A stretch of DNA of 62,301 bases, taken from the NCBI RefSeq assembly GCF_021538895.1, contig NZ_JADDRL010000054.1, forward strand, positions 1-62,301, read 5' to 3'. The notes under the pieces are model-generated. The model did no database searches and was not told the DNA's origin. It was given only the letters and a program-made list of their open reading frames with translations. Shown piece by piece: positions 27,865 to 36,215 of the stretch (positions are counted from its first letter, which is position 1; every line of letters begins with the position of its first letter). The DNA comes from Streptomyces olivochromogenes (GTDB taxonomy: Bacteria; Actinomycetota; Actinomycetes; Streptomycetales; Streptomycetaceae). The position numbers and the translations under genes are program-made.

Positions 27865-28211
27865 CAGGGTATGGAGCCGAGCCTCGCTGTGCTCAGGCGC
27901 CGGTGGAGCAGCGGAGCGAGGGATACCAGGCCCCCGGTCAGCGCGCGGGCGGGGTAGCCGGCCGAGGCGACCGTGATACCCGAGAGCGGCGAGCGCGTAG
28001 GCGGTGCCGGACAAGGGGGAGGGCCCGGTGAGGCTGGGCTGCCGAAGGAGGCGAGGCTCCCGGTCGGGGCAGCGAGATGGGGACCGGCCACGCCGCCCAG
28101 GGTGGTCGCGACCAGACCGGTGGAAACGGCCTGGGCGCGTCGGGCGGGTGTCGCTCGCCTCGGACCGCTAGCGTCCAGTGAGTCCCATCACGCAACTGAC
28201 GAGGAGGGCTC
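27865..28211. other. Gene-free interval upstream of the crotonase gene
   Basis: About 350 bp without a supportable gene, operator or terminator. The crotonase ribosome site (GAGGAGGG) lies at its right end. Confidence 0.4.
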
Positions 28212-29012
28212 ATGAGTTCCACTCCCGCGGACGCCGCCGATGTCACCGTCGAACGTGACGGGCACGTCCTGCTGATGGGCCTGAACCGCCCGGCCAAGCG
28301 CAACGCGTTCACCCGGCGGATGCTCACCGAACTGTCTGCCGCTTACGGCCTGTTGGAGTCCGACGACGACCTCTGGTGCGGGGTCCTTTTCGCCCACGGC
28401 GACCATTTCACGGGGGGCCTGGACATGGTCGATGTCGGCGCGGAGCTGGCCTCGGGGAAGTTCGACTCCCTCAAGGGCGGCCGTGACCCGTGGCGGCTGG
28501 ACGGGCCCTGGACCAAGCCGGTCGTCGCGGCGGCGCAGGGCTGGGTGATGACACTGGGGATCGAACTGCTGCTCGCGGCCGACATCCGCGTGGCGGCCCA
28601 GGACGCGCGCTTTGCCCAGCTCGAAACCCGCCGCGGCATCTACCCCTTCGGTGGCGCCACCTTCCGTTTCCCCCAGCAGGCCGGCTGGGGCAACGCCATG
28701 CGCTGGATCCTCACCGGGCAGGAGTTCGACGCCGCCGAGGCGCACCGTATCGGCCTGGTGCAAGAAATCGCCGCCGACGGGCCAGCGGCGATCGAGCGCG
28801 CCACGCTGATCGCCCGCATCATCGCCGAGAAGGCGGCCCCGCTGGGAGTGAGGACCATCCTCAACTCCGCCCACCTGGCACAGGAACAGGGTGAGAGGGC
28901 CGCGATCGAGCGGCTGCGCCCCGACATCGCCCGGCTCATCGCCACCGCCGACGGCGCCGAAGGCATCCAGTCCTTCATCGAGCGCCGCGACGCCGCTTTC
29001 ACCGGCCGCTGA
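28212..29012 (+). CDS. Enoyl-CoA hydratase/isomerase (crotonase) family protein
   Basis: 266 aa from ATG28212 with GAGGAGGG at good spacing. It has the crotonase start VLLMGLNRPAKRNAFTRRM, the CoA-binding region FAHGDHFTGGLDM, and the oxyanion-hole helix WVMTLGIELLLAADIRVAA, with RGIYPFGGATFRFP next. Of the two classical hydratase Glu positions, ETRRGI carries an acidic residue, while the FGGATF region differs from housekeeping hydratases. It may be an isomerase or another crotonase chemistry. It stands alone between two signalling genes, so its substrate is not indicated by context. Confidence 0.85.
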   Translation: MSSTPADAADVTVERDGHVLLMGLNRPAKRNAFTRRMLTELSAAYGLLESDDDLWCGVLFAHGDHFTGGLDMVDVGAELASGKFDSLKGGRDPWRLDGPWTKPVVAAAQGWVMTLGIELLLAADIRVAAQDARFAQLETRRGIYPFGGATFRFPQQAGWGNAMRWILTGQEFDAAEAHRIGLVQEIAADGPAAIERATLIARIIAEKAAPLGVRTILNSAHLAQEQGERAAIERLRPDIARLIATADGAEGIQSFIERRDAAFTGR

Positions 29013-29529
29013 CCAGGCGGGGTGCGCTACCCGGGGATCACCCCTGGGGGCAGGCAGGGTAGGTCGGGCTCACCCCCGCCAGGTCGCGCGGCCCGTGCTG
29101 ACCGTGGCCGTGGACAGTCCGGCACTCCCCACCGGGCAGGCAGCGGAGCTCTTGTGTGGAATCGCTTCACCCTCAGCGGCGCGGTGAACGGCGAGGCAAC
29201 CGAACCGTTCCACCCGAGCACCCTACTCCGGTCCGAACGAATCCGATCATGCCACTCATTTTCGGAATCTCAGCTCCGGAAGTCTTCTTTCTCACCTGCG
29301 GAAAGAGACGCTCAAGGTCCTCTGCGGGGCCATTCCGGGGCCTGTCCTCGAACAGGCCGAGATGCCGTACCGAAGCCTTTGCATGTCCGGGTTGCCTCCC
29401 CTGCCCGAGCACAACTGAGGAGCCTATCGTGAGGGCCGCCGCGAAAACGCGTGCGCGTACCGGGCTCGGCTGACCCGGACTTGAAAGAGACGCTCTAGTT
29501 GACGGAGCCATCCCTCGACGGGAGTTTCC
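29013..29529. other. Gene-free interval between crotonase and DUF4142 genes
   Basis: About 520 bp. An ATG at 29249 opens a short hydrophobic start (MPLIFGISAPEVFFL) that turns into Arg/Ser-rich shadow-like sequence, so it is not called. No clear promoter or repeat was seen. Confidence 0.4.
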
Positions 29530-30126
29530 ATGGGTATGTCGCGGAACGCAGTGGGAGCCATCTTCGTAGGGGCCGCTCTCATGGTGACTGTCGGGGCGAT
29601 CGGCTACCCCGTGGTGCTGGGGATACAGAAGACGGGCACGGCATCATCGAGCGTGGTGGCCGACACGGACTTCGGTCCGTTGACGAAGAACGACCGTGAC
29701 TTCGTGGCCGAGGTACACGCGGCGGGGCTGTTGGAACTCCCCGCCGGACGGCTGGCGTTGAAGAAGGGCACCACCGGGGACGTTCGCGCCGCCGGGCAAC
29801 GCCTGGTCAACGCGGACGTCAGCCTCGACGCCACCTGCCGCAAGGTTGCTACCCGCCTCGACGTCACCCTGCCCGACAAACTCTCCCTGCAACAGCAGGC
29901 TTTGCTGACGGCCATGACCGACGACCGCGGCAGGAAGTTCGACTCGGACTTCGCCAACATATTGTGGACCGCCAACAGCCGGCTCCTACCGAGGATCGCG
30001 GACATCCGAACCACTACCAGGAACACACTGATACGCCAGCTCGCCGACCAAGCCGACACCAGCGTCCTGGACCACATGACCACGCTGGAGAAAACCGGCC
30101 GGGTCGACTACGACCAGGCCCCCTAA
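29530..30126 (+). CDS. DUF4142 family exported protein
   Basis: 198 aa starting ATG29530 with GGGAG seven bases upstream. An N-terminal hydrophobic signal anchor (VGAIFVGAALMVTVGAIGYPVVL) leads to an all-helical DUF4142/ferritin-like domain: FVAEVHAAGLLELPAGRLAL, GQRLVNADVSLDATCRKVA and FDSDFANILWTANSR. DUF4142 proteins are exported helical bundles of unknown biochemical role, often seen with stress genes. It is followed by a small hypothetical gene and a membrane phosphatase on the same strand, which may form a loose transcription unit. Confidence 0.85.
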   Translation: MGMSRNAVGAIFVGAALMVTVGAIGYPVVLGIQKTGTASSSVVADTDFGPLTKNDRDFVAEVHAAGLLELPAGRLALKKGTTGDVRAAGQRLVNADVSLDATCRKVATRLDVTLPDKLSLQQQALLTAMTDDRGRKFDSDFANILWTANSRLLPRIADIRTTTRNTLIRQLADQADTSVLDHMTTLEKTGRVDYDQAP

Positions 30127-30378
30127 AGTGGCGTGATCAACCAATGTTGCGGGGCGGCCGAGTGGGAATCGGTCTGGGCTTGAGGGTGTTGACCTGGGTG
30201 ACATTGACGACCGCCCGAGCCTTGTCGACGGCCTTGTACTCGGCGCTGTCGGCCACGTACATGTCTGCGCTTGCTCAGCGCTTGGCGATCCGGGCCCCAT
30301 GACCGATGAGGGAGCCTCAGATCGCAGGCGCCGGACTTCAGAACTGCAGTCGTGCCCAGGGAAAGGATGGAAGCGCAC

Positions 30379-30723
30379 ATGACGACCCAGACGCCGGCCG
30401 AGCAGGCCTTGGCTCGCTCGTACACCTCCGGTGAGAGCAGCGTCAGGTTCAGCATCGCCGGTCTGTCGGTGGACCACCGGCCGAATGGTCACGCGGTGCT
30501 GGCATACCAGCTCACCGTAGAACGCAAGGGCTGGCCGGACGAACGTTGGGCGGTCGATCTGCCCATGGACGACCGGTCCTTCGCCGACGTATTGGCCGCC
30601 TCCGCACCCGATCCCGACCGACTGCGGCAGCTCGTGCACCTAGTCCACGCCCTGCTGGAGGAGTGGTGGGACACCAAGGGCCACAATCGGCAGTCGGCGA
30701 AGCTGGGACGCCGACTTCTCTGA
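30379..30723 (+). CDS. Hypothetical protein, 114 aa
   Basis: A small soluble protein (TTQTPAEQALARSYTSGE... QSAKLGRRLL) with no recognised domain, membrane segment or signal peptide. ATG30379 is preferred because GGAAAGG lies eight bases upstream; ATG30367 is in frame but overlaps that site. It is followed 140 bp later by the membrane phosphatase on the same strand. No function proposed. Confidence 0.6.
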   Translation: MTTQTPAEQALARSYTSGESSVRFSIAGLSVDHRPNGHAVLAYQLTVERKGWPDERWAVDLPMDDRSFADVLAASAPDPDRLRQLVHLVHALLEEWWDTKGHNRQSAKLGRRLL

Positions 30724-30863
30724 GGCCATCGGCTTCGCGGCTCGCACGCGCTATTGCTGTTCGCGAATCTTCTGGTTGGCAGCAGTGGCCTCGCGCTGCC
30801 GCGACTGCTCGGCCCGGCGTGGTGCCGCAGGTACCGGATTCGATCGTCGGTAGCGTCGGTCGT

Positions 30864-32435
30864 GTGCTGTCGTTGCGTGGTCTGACCGGGTCGAGGTTGC
30901 TGCTGGTTGCCGTGGTTGGCATGGCAGCGTTGTTGGCGGTCGGCGTCGCCGTGGTGGGGCTGGTATTGAACGCACACCATGAACGGGCCGCACGCCGGAT
31001 CGAGACGCGCTGGCGCCCGGCCATCGCAGAACTCGGTGCCATCCACGCGGCAGCGGGTGACCTGCGGGCCGCGGCACTGGCCGCAGCGGCGAGCCAGGAA
31101 CTGCGCAAGGACGCCCAGGTGGCATTGGGAGAGCACCTGAAGGTGCTGCGGCAGCTGGCCGCCAGTGCGGACACTGAGGTATTCGCGAAAGCCACGGACC
31201 TCGAACGCAGTGCCACCCGATGGCTGGAACAGGCCCGCCCCAACGCGGTGGCGGACGGCGTACGGGTCTACGCGCTGCCTGCATCCGCGGCCGGCGCGGA
31301 TCCCGCTGAGGGCACCTACGCGGCGGTCGACGCCCGGGCACGGACACTCGCGGCACTACTGGAGCAGCGCAGAGGCAAGGACGTGCAAGCCACGTCATGG
31401 CACATGACCGGGGTGATGCTCTACATCCTGGGCCTGTCGGGTGCGTTGCTGGTCACGGCGGTGGTGTCGGCAGTGGTGCTTCAACGTCGCTATCTCGCCC
31501 CTGCGGGCGCGCTCGCCAAGAACCTTCGGCGCGCGGCCAGCGGCGACACATCCGCCAGGACGCCGTCCAAAGGCGACCGGGGGTGGATCGGCCGGCTGAC
31601 CCGGGAGGCCGAAGGGGTACGCGAGCGCCTGGCCCTGTCCCAGCGCCAGGCCCGCCGTGACCAGGAAGCCCTCGTCCAGGTGGGGCCTGCGGTCAAAGGC
31701 CTGCACAAGATCCTGGCCACCTGCGAGGACCCGGGCCCCGGAATCGTGGCTGCCGGCGACGTGCGCGCGGCCGAGGGCCTGATCGCCGGGGACTACCTCG
31801 GCACCGTACCGCTGCCCGACGGGACCACCGCCGTCTTCCTCGGCGACGTCTGCGGGCACGGTGTCGCCGCCGGACTGCTGGCCGTGCGCCTGAAAAGCGT
31901 CGTGATGGTGGGCCTGCGACTGGGTGTCGATCTGGACACGTCGGTGCGGGCGGTGAGCCACGCCTTGGCGGACGAGGAAGAGCGCTTCACCACGCTGGCC
32001 ATCGCCGTCCTGGACCCACAACGCTCCACCCTCACCTGGGTGAACGCCGGCCACGAGGAGCCATTCCTGCGGCGGAGCGACGGCACGGTCGAGCGCCTGG
32101 AGGCGACCGGCCCCATCGTCCACCCGCTTCTGGGCGCCCCACCCGGCACCTGGCAGACGCGCACCACCCGCCTCGGACCCGGCGATCTGCTGGTGCTGTC
32201 CACCGACGGCCTCATCGAAGGCCGCGGCAACAATGGCGAGGAGTTCGGCGACCATCGAGTCGCTCGCATCCTGGCCGGACTGAACGACCCCACCCCATCA
32301 GCCGCCATCAGCGCCCTCTACACAGCCGCCGAACAGTTCGCCATGAACTGGGCAAGAGACGACGTCAGCCTCCTCGCAGCCGCTCCCGCGCCAGCGATGC
32401 CCCCGCTCCAGAACCTTCACTATGACAACGGCTGA
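30864..32435 (+). CDS. Membrane-bound SpoIIE/PP2C phosphatase with extracytoplasmic sensor
   Basis: 523 aa from GTG30864 (start chosen because the first membrane helix follows at once; the ribosome site is weak). Layout: TM1 (LLLVAVVGMAALLAVGVAVV), an outside helical sensor region of about 140 residues, TM2 (VMLYILGLSGALLVTAVVSAVV), a HAMP-like linker (YLAPAGALAKNLRRAASGD), coiled coil, then PP2C with LIAGDYLG, VFLGDVCGHGVAAGLLA, WVNAGHEEPFL and LVLSTDGLIEG, ending RDDVSLLAA. It should dephosphorylate an anti-sigma antagonist in response to an external cue. It is the second such phosphatase within 4 kb; no kinase partner is nearby. Confidence 0.88.
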   Translation: MLSLRGLTGSRLLLVAVVGMAALLAVGVAVVGLVLNAHHERAARRIETRWRPAIAELGAIHAAAGDLRAAALAAAASQELRKDAQVALGEHLKVLRQLAASADTEVFAKATDLERSATRWLEQARPNAVADGVRVYALPASAAGADPAEGTYAAVDARARTLAALLEQRRGKDVQATSWHMTGVMLYILGLSGALLVTAVVSAVVLQRRYLAPAGALAKNLRRAASGDTSARTPSKGDRGWIGRLTREAEGVRERLALSQRQARRDQEALVQVGPAVKGLHKILATCEDPGPGIVAAGDVRAAEGLIAGDYLGTVPLPDGTTAVFLGDVCGHGVAAGLLAVRLKSVVMVGLRLGVDLDTSVRAVSHALADEEERFTTLAIAVLDPQRSTLTWVNAGHEEPFLRRSDGTVERLEATGPIVHPLLGAPPGTWQTRTTRLGPGDLLVLSTDGLIEGRGNNGEEFGDHRVARILAGLNDPTPSAAISALYTAAEQFAMNWARDDVSLLAAAPAPAMPPLQNLHYDNG

Positions 32436-32552
32436 CACAATGAGGTGGACCGAGCCCTGTTCCCGTGTTCGGACGACGAGTTGACCGCTGTCCGGGGCGT
32501 GCGGGGCATCGCCGTGAATCGTGTTGGACGCTGAACAAGGCGGAACGGAAGG

Positions 32553-32870
32553 TCAGTTGGCGAGTTGCGTTTCGGGAAGGGCGTGCTCTATCAGTACGCG
32601 GGCGGCCTCAAGGGCGTCATGGCGGGGGCAGGGACTGTCGAGGGAGGTCGACAGGGCGGTGGCGCCCTCAAGGAGGACGGCCAGCTGACGGCCCAACTGT
32701 TCCGGGTCTGCGGCGCCTGCGCGCGCGGAGATGCCGGTGAGCTGCCGGGCGACGCCGCTCTTGTGGTGGTGGACCAGTTCCTGCACGTCGGGCATGTGCC
32801 CCGCGGCTTCGACGGCTCCGAGGAACCGGCCGCCGCAGCCGAGTGACGTCGCCCGCGCGGCTCCTTGACG
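32553..32870 (-). pseudogene. TetR-family regulator, C-terminal fragment only
   Basis: The minus strand reads CGGRFLGAVEAAGHMPDVQ, then HHHKSGVARQLTGI and LGRQLAVLLEGATALS, the typical ligand-domain ending of TetR regulators. An in-frame stop at 32871-32873 and unrelated upstream sequence show that the DNA-binding N-terminal half is gone. ATG32795 could start an 80-residue peptide, but it would lack the HTH. It is a decayed remnant at the edge of a broken-gene patch. Confidence 0.7.
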
Positions 32871-33084
32871 TCATCACCGCCCACGGGCATCAACATCACA
32901 TCGTAGTGTCCGGCCACCCCCGGCGAAACATGCCGTCCAGGGCGTGCAGCATGGCCGCGGTGCCCACGCCAGCGGCAGGAAGACTCCGAGCTTGTGCAGG
33001 TCCGGGTGCCGGTCGGACGAGCCGATCGCGCCCTGGTCATGGTCAGGACCTGGCGGAGCCGAGCCCCTCGTGCGCCGGGCGCCG

Positions 33085-33267
33085 TCAGTCGACCACGAGG
33101 ACCAGCTTGCCCGATGTACGGCCCATCTCGCCGAGCGCGTGCGCCTTGGCGGCCTCCGCCAGCGGAAAGGTCCCGGCGATCTCGGCGCGCAGTGCGCCCG
33201 CCGCGGCCAGGTCCGCGACGGCCCGCATTCCGTAGTGATCGGCGTCGACGAGGAGCCCGGCATCCAA
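33085..33267 (-). pseudogene. Zinc-type NADP-dependent oxidoreductase, last ~60 residues
   Basis: The minus strand encodes DADHYGMRAVADLAAAGALR, then FPLAEAAKAHALGEM and TSGKLVLVVD, the standard C-terminus of quinone-oxidoreductase-type medium-chain dehydrogenases. The catalytic and Rossmann parts are missing: homology stops at 33267, where the GH92-like fragment begins in the opposite orientation. It cannot be functional. Confidence 0.75.
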
Positions 33268-33268
33268 G

Positions 33269-33440
33269 CCCCGTGGCTCTACAACGCCCTGGGCAGTCCC
33301 TGGAAGGCCGAGGAGGACCCAGGAGGACCCAAGAGACGATGCGTCAGATTCTCAACACCGTCTACGGAACCGGGCCCCGCGGCCTGCCCGGCAACGACGG
33401 TCTCGCCTCTGTGTACCGAAGTGAGGCGATGCCCTCGGCG
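33269..33440 (+). pseudogene. GH92 mannosidase relic
   Basis: On the plus strand, PWLYNALGSPWKAEEDP in one frame continues as MRQILNTVYGTGPRGLPGND in another. This is the GH92 block that precedes the GND/ED-x-G-x-MS-x-W motif (compare HIPYLYDYAGRPWRTQ and GNEDCGQMSAW in the intact enzyme at 8667-11456). A 10-bp direct duplication (AGGAGGACCC twice) lies at the frame switch. Homology ends right after GND. About 55 residues of a ~750-residue enzyme remain. Confidence 0.65.
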
Positions 33441-33494
33441 CCCTTCCGCGTCGAGGGCATCATGGCCGGCCCGGTCAGGGCCGGCTCCACGCCT

Positions 33495-33833
33495 TCAGTG
33501 CATGACCTTGGTGCACGTGACCGTGGTGTTCCCGTTGCTCGTCCGCACGACCCACTTGCTGCCGCTCAGCCCGCCGAGGTCGAACTTTCCCGACTTGTCC
33601 GTGGACACGGTGCCCGAGCTGGAGCCCCTGTAGGTCACCTTCGTCCCGCTGGGAAATCCCACACCCCAGAGGTGGTACTTGCCGTTCGACTCCGTTTCGA
33701 CGTGGCACACCGCGGCCGACGGCGCCTTGGCCGCGACCGGGGCAGCGGCGTGTGCGGCAACCGCGGGGCCCACGGCCAGCGCCGGGGTGACCAGGAACGC
33801 AACTGCTGCGAGACGACGAGTCCGGTTCATCAT
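33495..33833 (-). CDS. Small secreted protein, 112 aa
   Basis: Starts at ATG33833 (the second codon is also ATG). A signal peptide (MNRTRRLAAVAFLVTPALAV, cleavage near AHAA-AP) precedes a mature part of about 75 residues with two Cys (AVCHVETESNG and TTVTCTKVMH) and a beta-type pattern GTKVTYRGSSSGTVSTDKSG. Mature proteins of this size with one disulfide are common Streptomyces secreted proteins of unknown role. I do not recognise the family. It lies between the broken-gene patch and the asparaginase gene. Confidence 0.7.
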   Translation of the reverse strand: MMNRTRRLAAVAFLVTPALAVGPAVAAHAAAPVAAKAPSAAVCHVETESNGKYHLWGVGFPSGTKVTYRGSSSGTVSTDKSGKFDLGGLSGSKWVVRTSNGNTTVTCTKVMH

Positions 33834-34119
33834 TCAACCTGCCTTGGACGCTACGAATGCGGCCCGTGGGACGTGACGGCTCCGTCACCCGCGGCGGCGG
33901 TCGCACAGAACCCCGAGGGCGGAAATCCTCGCTCCGTCACGCCGTGCAGATGTCACCCCACATGGTCGACGCGTGCCCGGCTGTTCCGTGGCACTTCGTG
34001 GGGTTCGAGACGTCCTCCATCGTATCGTCCGGGTTGTCGCGCAGCATCTCGCGCACCGGGGTCGGACGGGACGAGCGGCGTAACCTGACGGCTGCTGTTG
34101 CGGACGAGGGAGGCCAAGC

Positions 34120-35097
34120 ATGCGTGTGGCGGTGTTCGCGCTCGGGGGCACGATTTCGGTGTCAGGGCGTGCCAGGGGGGAACGGCTGACGGGCGCGGAG
34201 ATCACCTCAGCGGTGCCGGGGCTGGACACGCTCGGGGTGACGCTGGACGTACGCGATGTCCATGCCGTGCCGAGCGGGAGCCTGACGTTCGCCCATGTCC
34301 TCGACGTCGTCCGGGACGCCGCGCGGGCCGTGGCGGAGGGGGCGGACGGTGTGGTCGTCACGCAGGGGACGGACACGCTGGAGGAGACCGCGTTCATCGC
34401 CGACCTGGTGTGGGCGCATGACGCACCGTTCGTACTGACCGGGGCGATGCGGCAGCCGAGCATGGCCGGCGCCGACGGACCGGCCAACGTGCTCGCGGCG
34501 GTACGCGTCGCCGTGTCGCGCGAGGCGCGCGGGCTCGGTGCACTGGTGGCCTTCAACGACGAGGTGCACGCGGCGCGTTGGGTACGCAAGTCGCACAGCA
34601 CGAGCACGGCGACCTTCGTGTCACCGAACGCCGGTCCCGTGGGGCACGTCGTGGAGGGCCGGGTGCGGGTCCTTGCCCCGCCGCCGCGTCGAGGCATCCT
34701 GCCGGACGCCTTCGACGCCGAGCGGCTCGACGCCGTACGCGTCGCCCTGCACACGGTCACGCTCGACGACGACGGCGCCCAACTCGTCGGGCTGGACGGG
34801 ACGCACCAGGGCCTGGTGGTCGCCGGCTTCGGGGTAGGGCACGTTCCGGCGTCGCTCGTACCCGTGCTGGGCGCGCTGGCCGAGCGCATTCCCGTCGTGC
34901 TGACCTCCCGCACGGGCGGTGGCGCGGTGCTGCGGCACACCTACCACCAGCCCGGCTCGGAGACGGACCTGCAAGAGCGCGGACTGGTCAACGGCGGGCT
35001 GCTCGATCCGTACAAGGCCAGAGTGCTGCTCCGGCTGCTGCTCACCGCGGGTGCGGATCGCGACAAGGTGGCGTCGGCGTTCGCCGAACACGGCTAA
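34120..35097 (+). CDS. ansA: L-asparaginase
   Basis: 325 aa from ATG34120 with GGGAGG five bases upstream. Both asparaginase signatures are present: the nucleophile Thr in ALGGTISVSG at the N-terminus and Thr-Asp in VVTQGTDTLEETAF. The C-terminal part (IPVVLTSRTGGGAVL, then LDPYKARVLLRLLLTAG) completes the active site of the dimer. There is no signal peptide, so it is a cytoplasmic enzyme releasing aspartate and ammonia. It converges with the hydrolase gene at 35146-36042, with 48 bp between stops. The symbol follows the bacterial family. Confidence 0.92.
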   Translation: MRVAVFALGGTISVSGRARGERLTGAEITSAVPGLDTLGVTLDVRDVHAVPSGSLTFAHVLDVVRDAARAVAEGADGVVVTQGTDTLEETAFIADLVWAHDAPFVLTGAMRQPSMAGADGPANVLAAVRVAVSREARGLGALVAFNDEVHAARWVRKSHSTSTATFVSPNAGPVGHVVEGRVRVLAPPPRRGILPDAFDAERLDAVRVALHTVTLDDDGAQLVGLDGTHQGLVVAGFGVGHVPASLVPVLGALAERIPVVLTSRTGGGAVLRHTYHQPGSETDLQERGLVNGGLLDPYKARVLLRLLLTAGADRDKVASAFAEHG

Positions 35098-35145
35098 GGT
35101 CCGGCTTCCGGCCCGGACGGCAGTCCGGACAGGCAGCGGCTCGCG

Positions 35146-36042
35146 TCACGCCCGGTCCGCGCCCTCGGTCAGAAAGGCCGTGAGGGCCTCCGCCACGGCG
35201 TCGGGTGCCTCGACCTGCGGGTAGTGCCCGACAGGGGCAGGCACGGCGAGTTCGACGATGTGCGCGGCCGTGAGGCGGGCCCGGATCCGTTCCAGGACGT
35301 GCGCGCCGCTGATGGGATCGGCCGGGCCCCAGACGAACAGCGTCGGTCCCGGGTACTCCTCCAACGCGCCCACCCAGCGGGCGGCGTGCTGCTTGCGCTC
35401 GTCGATGTAGCGCAGCAGCCGGTGGGCGAGCAGATGGCCGTTCTCGTGCGAGACGCTCTCCCACATGGCGTGCAGGTCTTCCTCCGCCACGGGCCGGGCG
35501 AGGACCTGACGCATGGACGAGGTGAAGCGGCGTTCCGTCATGGCGTGTACGAGCACCGCTCCGGCGCGGCTGTGCAGCAGGCGCTGCGGGGCGATGGGCC
35601 GGTGCAGGTCCGGATACAGGCCGCCGTTCAGCCACGCCATACGACGGACCCGGCCCGGGTCGCGCGCCAGCAGTTCCTGGCCGACGCTGACTCCGTAGTC
35701 GTGGGCCACCAGCGCCGTGTCACCGATGCCCAGGGCCTGCCAGACGCCTTCGACGAGTTCGGCCTGTTCCACGACGGAGTAGACGTGGTCGCGCGGCTTG
35801 TCGCTCGCCCCGAAACCGAGGAGGTCGAGCGTGAGCACACGGCAGCCGTGCGCGGCAAGGTGCGGCACGACCACGGACCAGTCGTGCGAGGACGTGGGAA
35901 ACCCGTGGATCAGGGTGACCGGCAGTCCGTCGGCCGGACCGTCCTGACGCACGAACAGCTCGAAGCCGCGCGAACGCGTCGTCACACGCATCCGGCCGCC
36001 ACCTGCGACCCACTCACCGATGTCGGGCAAAACCCCCGCCAT
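35146..36042 (-). CDS. Alpha/beta hydrolase, epoxide-hydrolase/dehalogenase type
   Basis: 298 aa from ATG36042 with GGAGGAG five bases upstream (better than the ATG ten codons earlier). It has the oxyanion motif HGFPTSSHDW, the nucleophile elbow VAHDYGVSVGQ with Asp in place of Ser, an acid in FVWGPADPISG, and the catalytic His in GHYPQVEAPDAV. Asp at the elbow indicates epoxide-hydrolase or haloalkane-dehalogenase chemistry. It is divergent from a second enzyme of the same fold at 36216, with a TetR-type palindrome between them. Substrate unknown. Confidence 0.85.
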   Translation of the reverse strand: MAGVLPDIGEWVAGGGRMRVTTRSRGFELFVRQDGPADGLPVTLIHGFPTSSHDWSVVVPHLAAHGCRVLTLDLLGFGASDKPRDHVYSVVEQAELVEGVWQALGIGDTALVAHDYGVSVGQELLARDPGRVRRMAWLNGGLYPDLHRPIAPQRLLHSRAGAVLVHAMTERRFTSSMRQVLARPVAEEDLHAMWESVSHENGHLLAHRLLRYIDERKQHAARWVGALEEYPGPTLFVWGPADPISGAHVLERIRARLTAAHIVELAVPAPVGHYPQVEAPDAVAEALTAFLTEGADRA

Positions 36043-36154
36043 GACAGCTCCTCCACGCTTCGAGGCAGGCAACTACGACCGACACTCAATATCAGAGCCC
36101 GTCGGGCGGCGGGCACACCGGGCGCCGGTGTCGGCCGGTGCGCGCCCCTCGCCC

Positions 36155-36198
36155 TTGACAAACCCCTCGCACAGCTGAAGGCTGACCGACCAGTCGGT
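36155..36198 (+). promoter_or_regulatory. Promoter with TetR-type operator ACCGACCAGTCGGT
   Basis: TTGACA (36155-36160) is a perfect -35; a weak -10 (AAGGCT) follows at 17 bases. ACCGAC and GTCGGT (36185-36198) form an inverted repeat with a 2-base spacer, just downstream of the -10 and about 20 bp before the GTG start of the hydrolase gene. This symmetry and position fit repression by a TetR-family protein. No intact TetR gene is adjacent; the nearest is a fragment at 32.6 kb and an intact one at 58.2 kb. Confidence 0.5.
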
Positions 36199-36215
36199 AT
36201 GAAGGGGCGGAGCGT

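Noticed and set aside
29249..29473. Possible TatA-like start (MPLIFGISAPEVFFL)
   Set aside because: Only the first 15 residues look coding; the rest is Arg/Ser-rich and lacks the TatA amphipathic helix.
32873..33040. Minus-strand pieces HPDLHKLGVFLPLA and AAMLHALDGMFRRGW, possibly a membrane-protein relic
   Set aside because: The two pieces are in different frames and too short to assign to DoxX or any other family.
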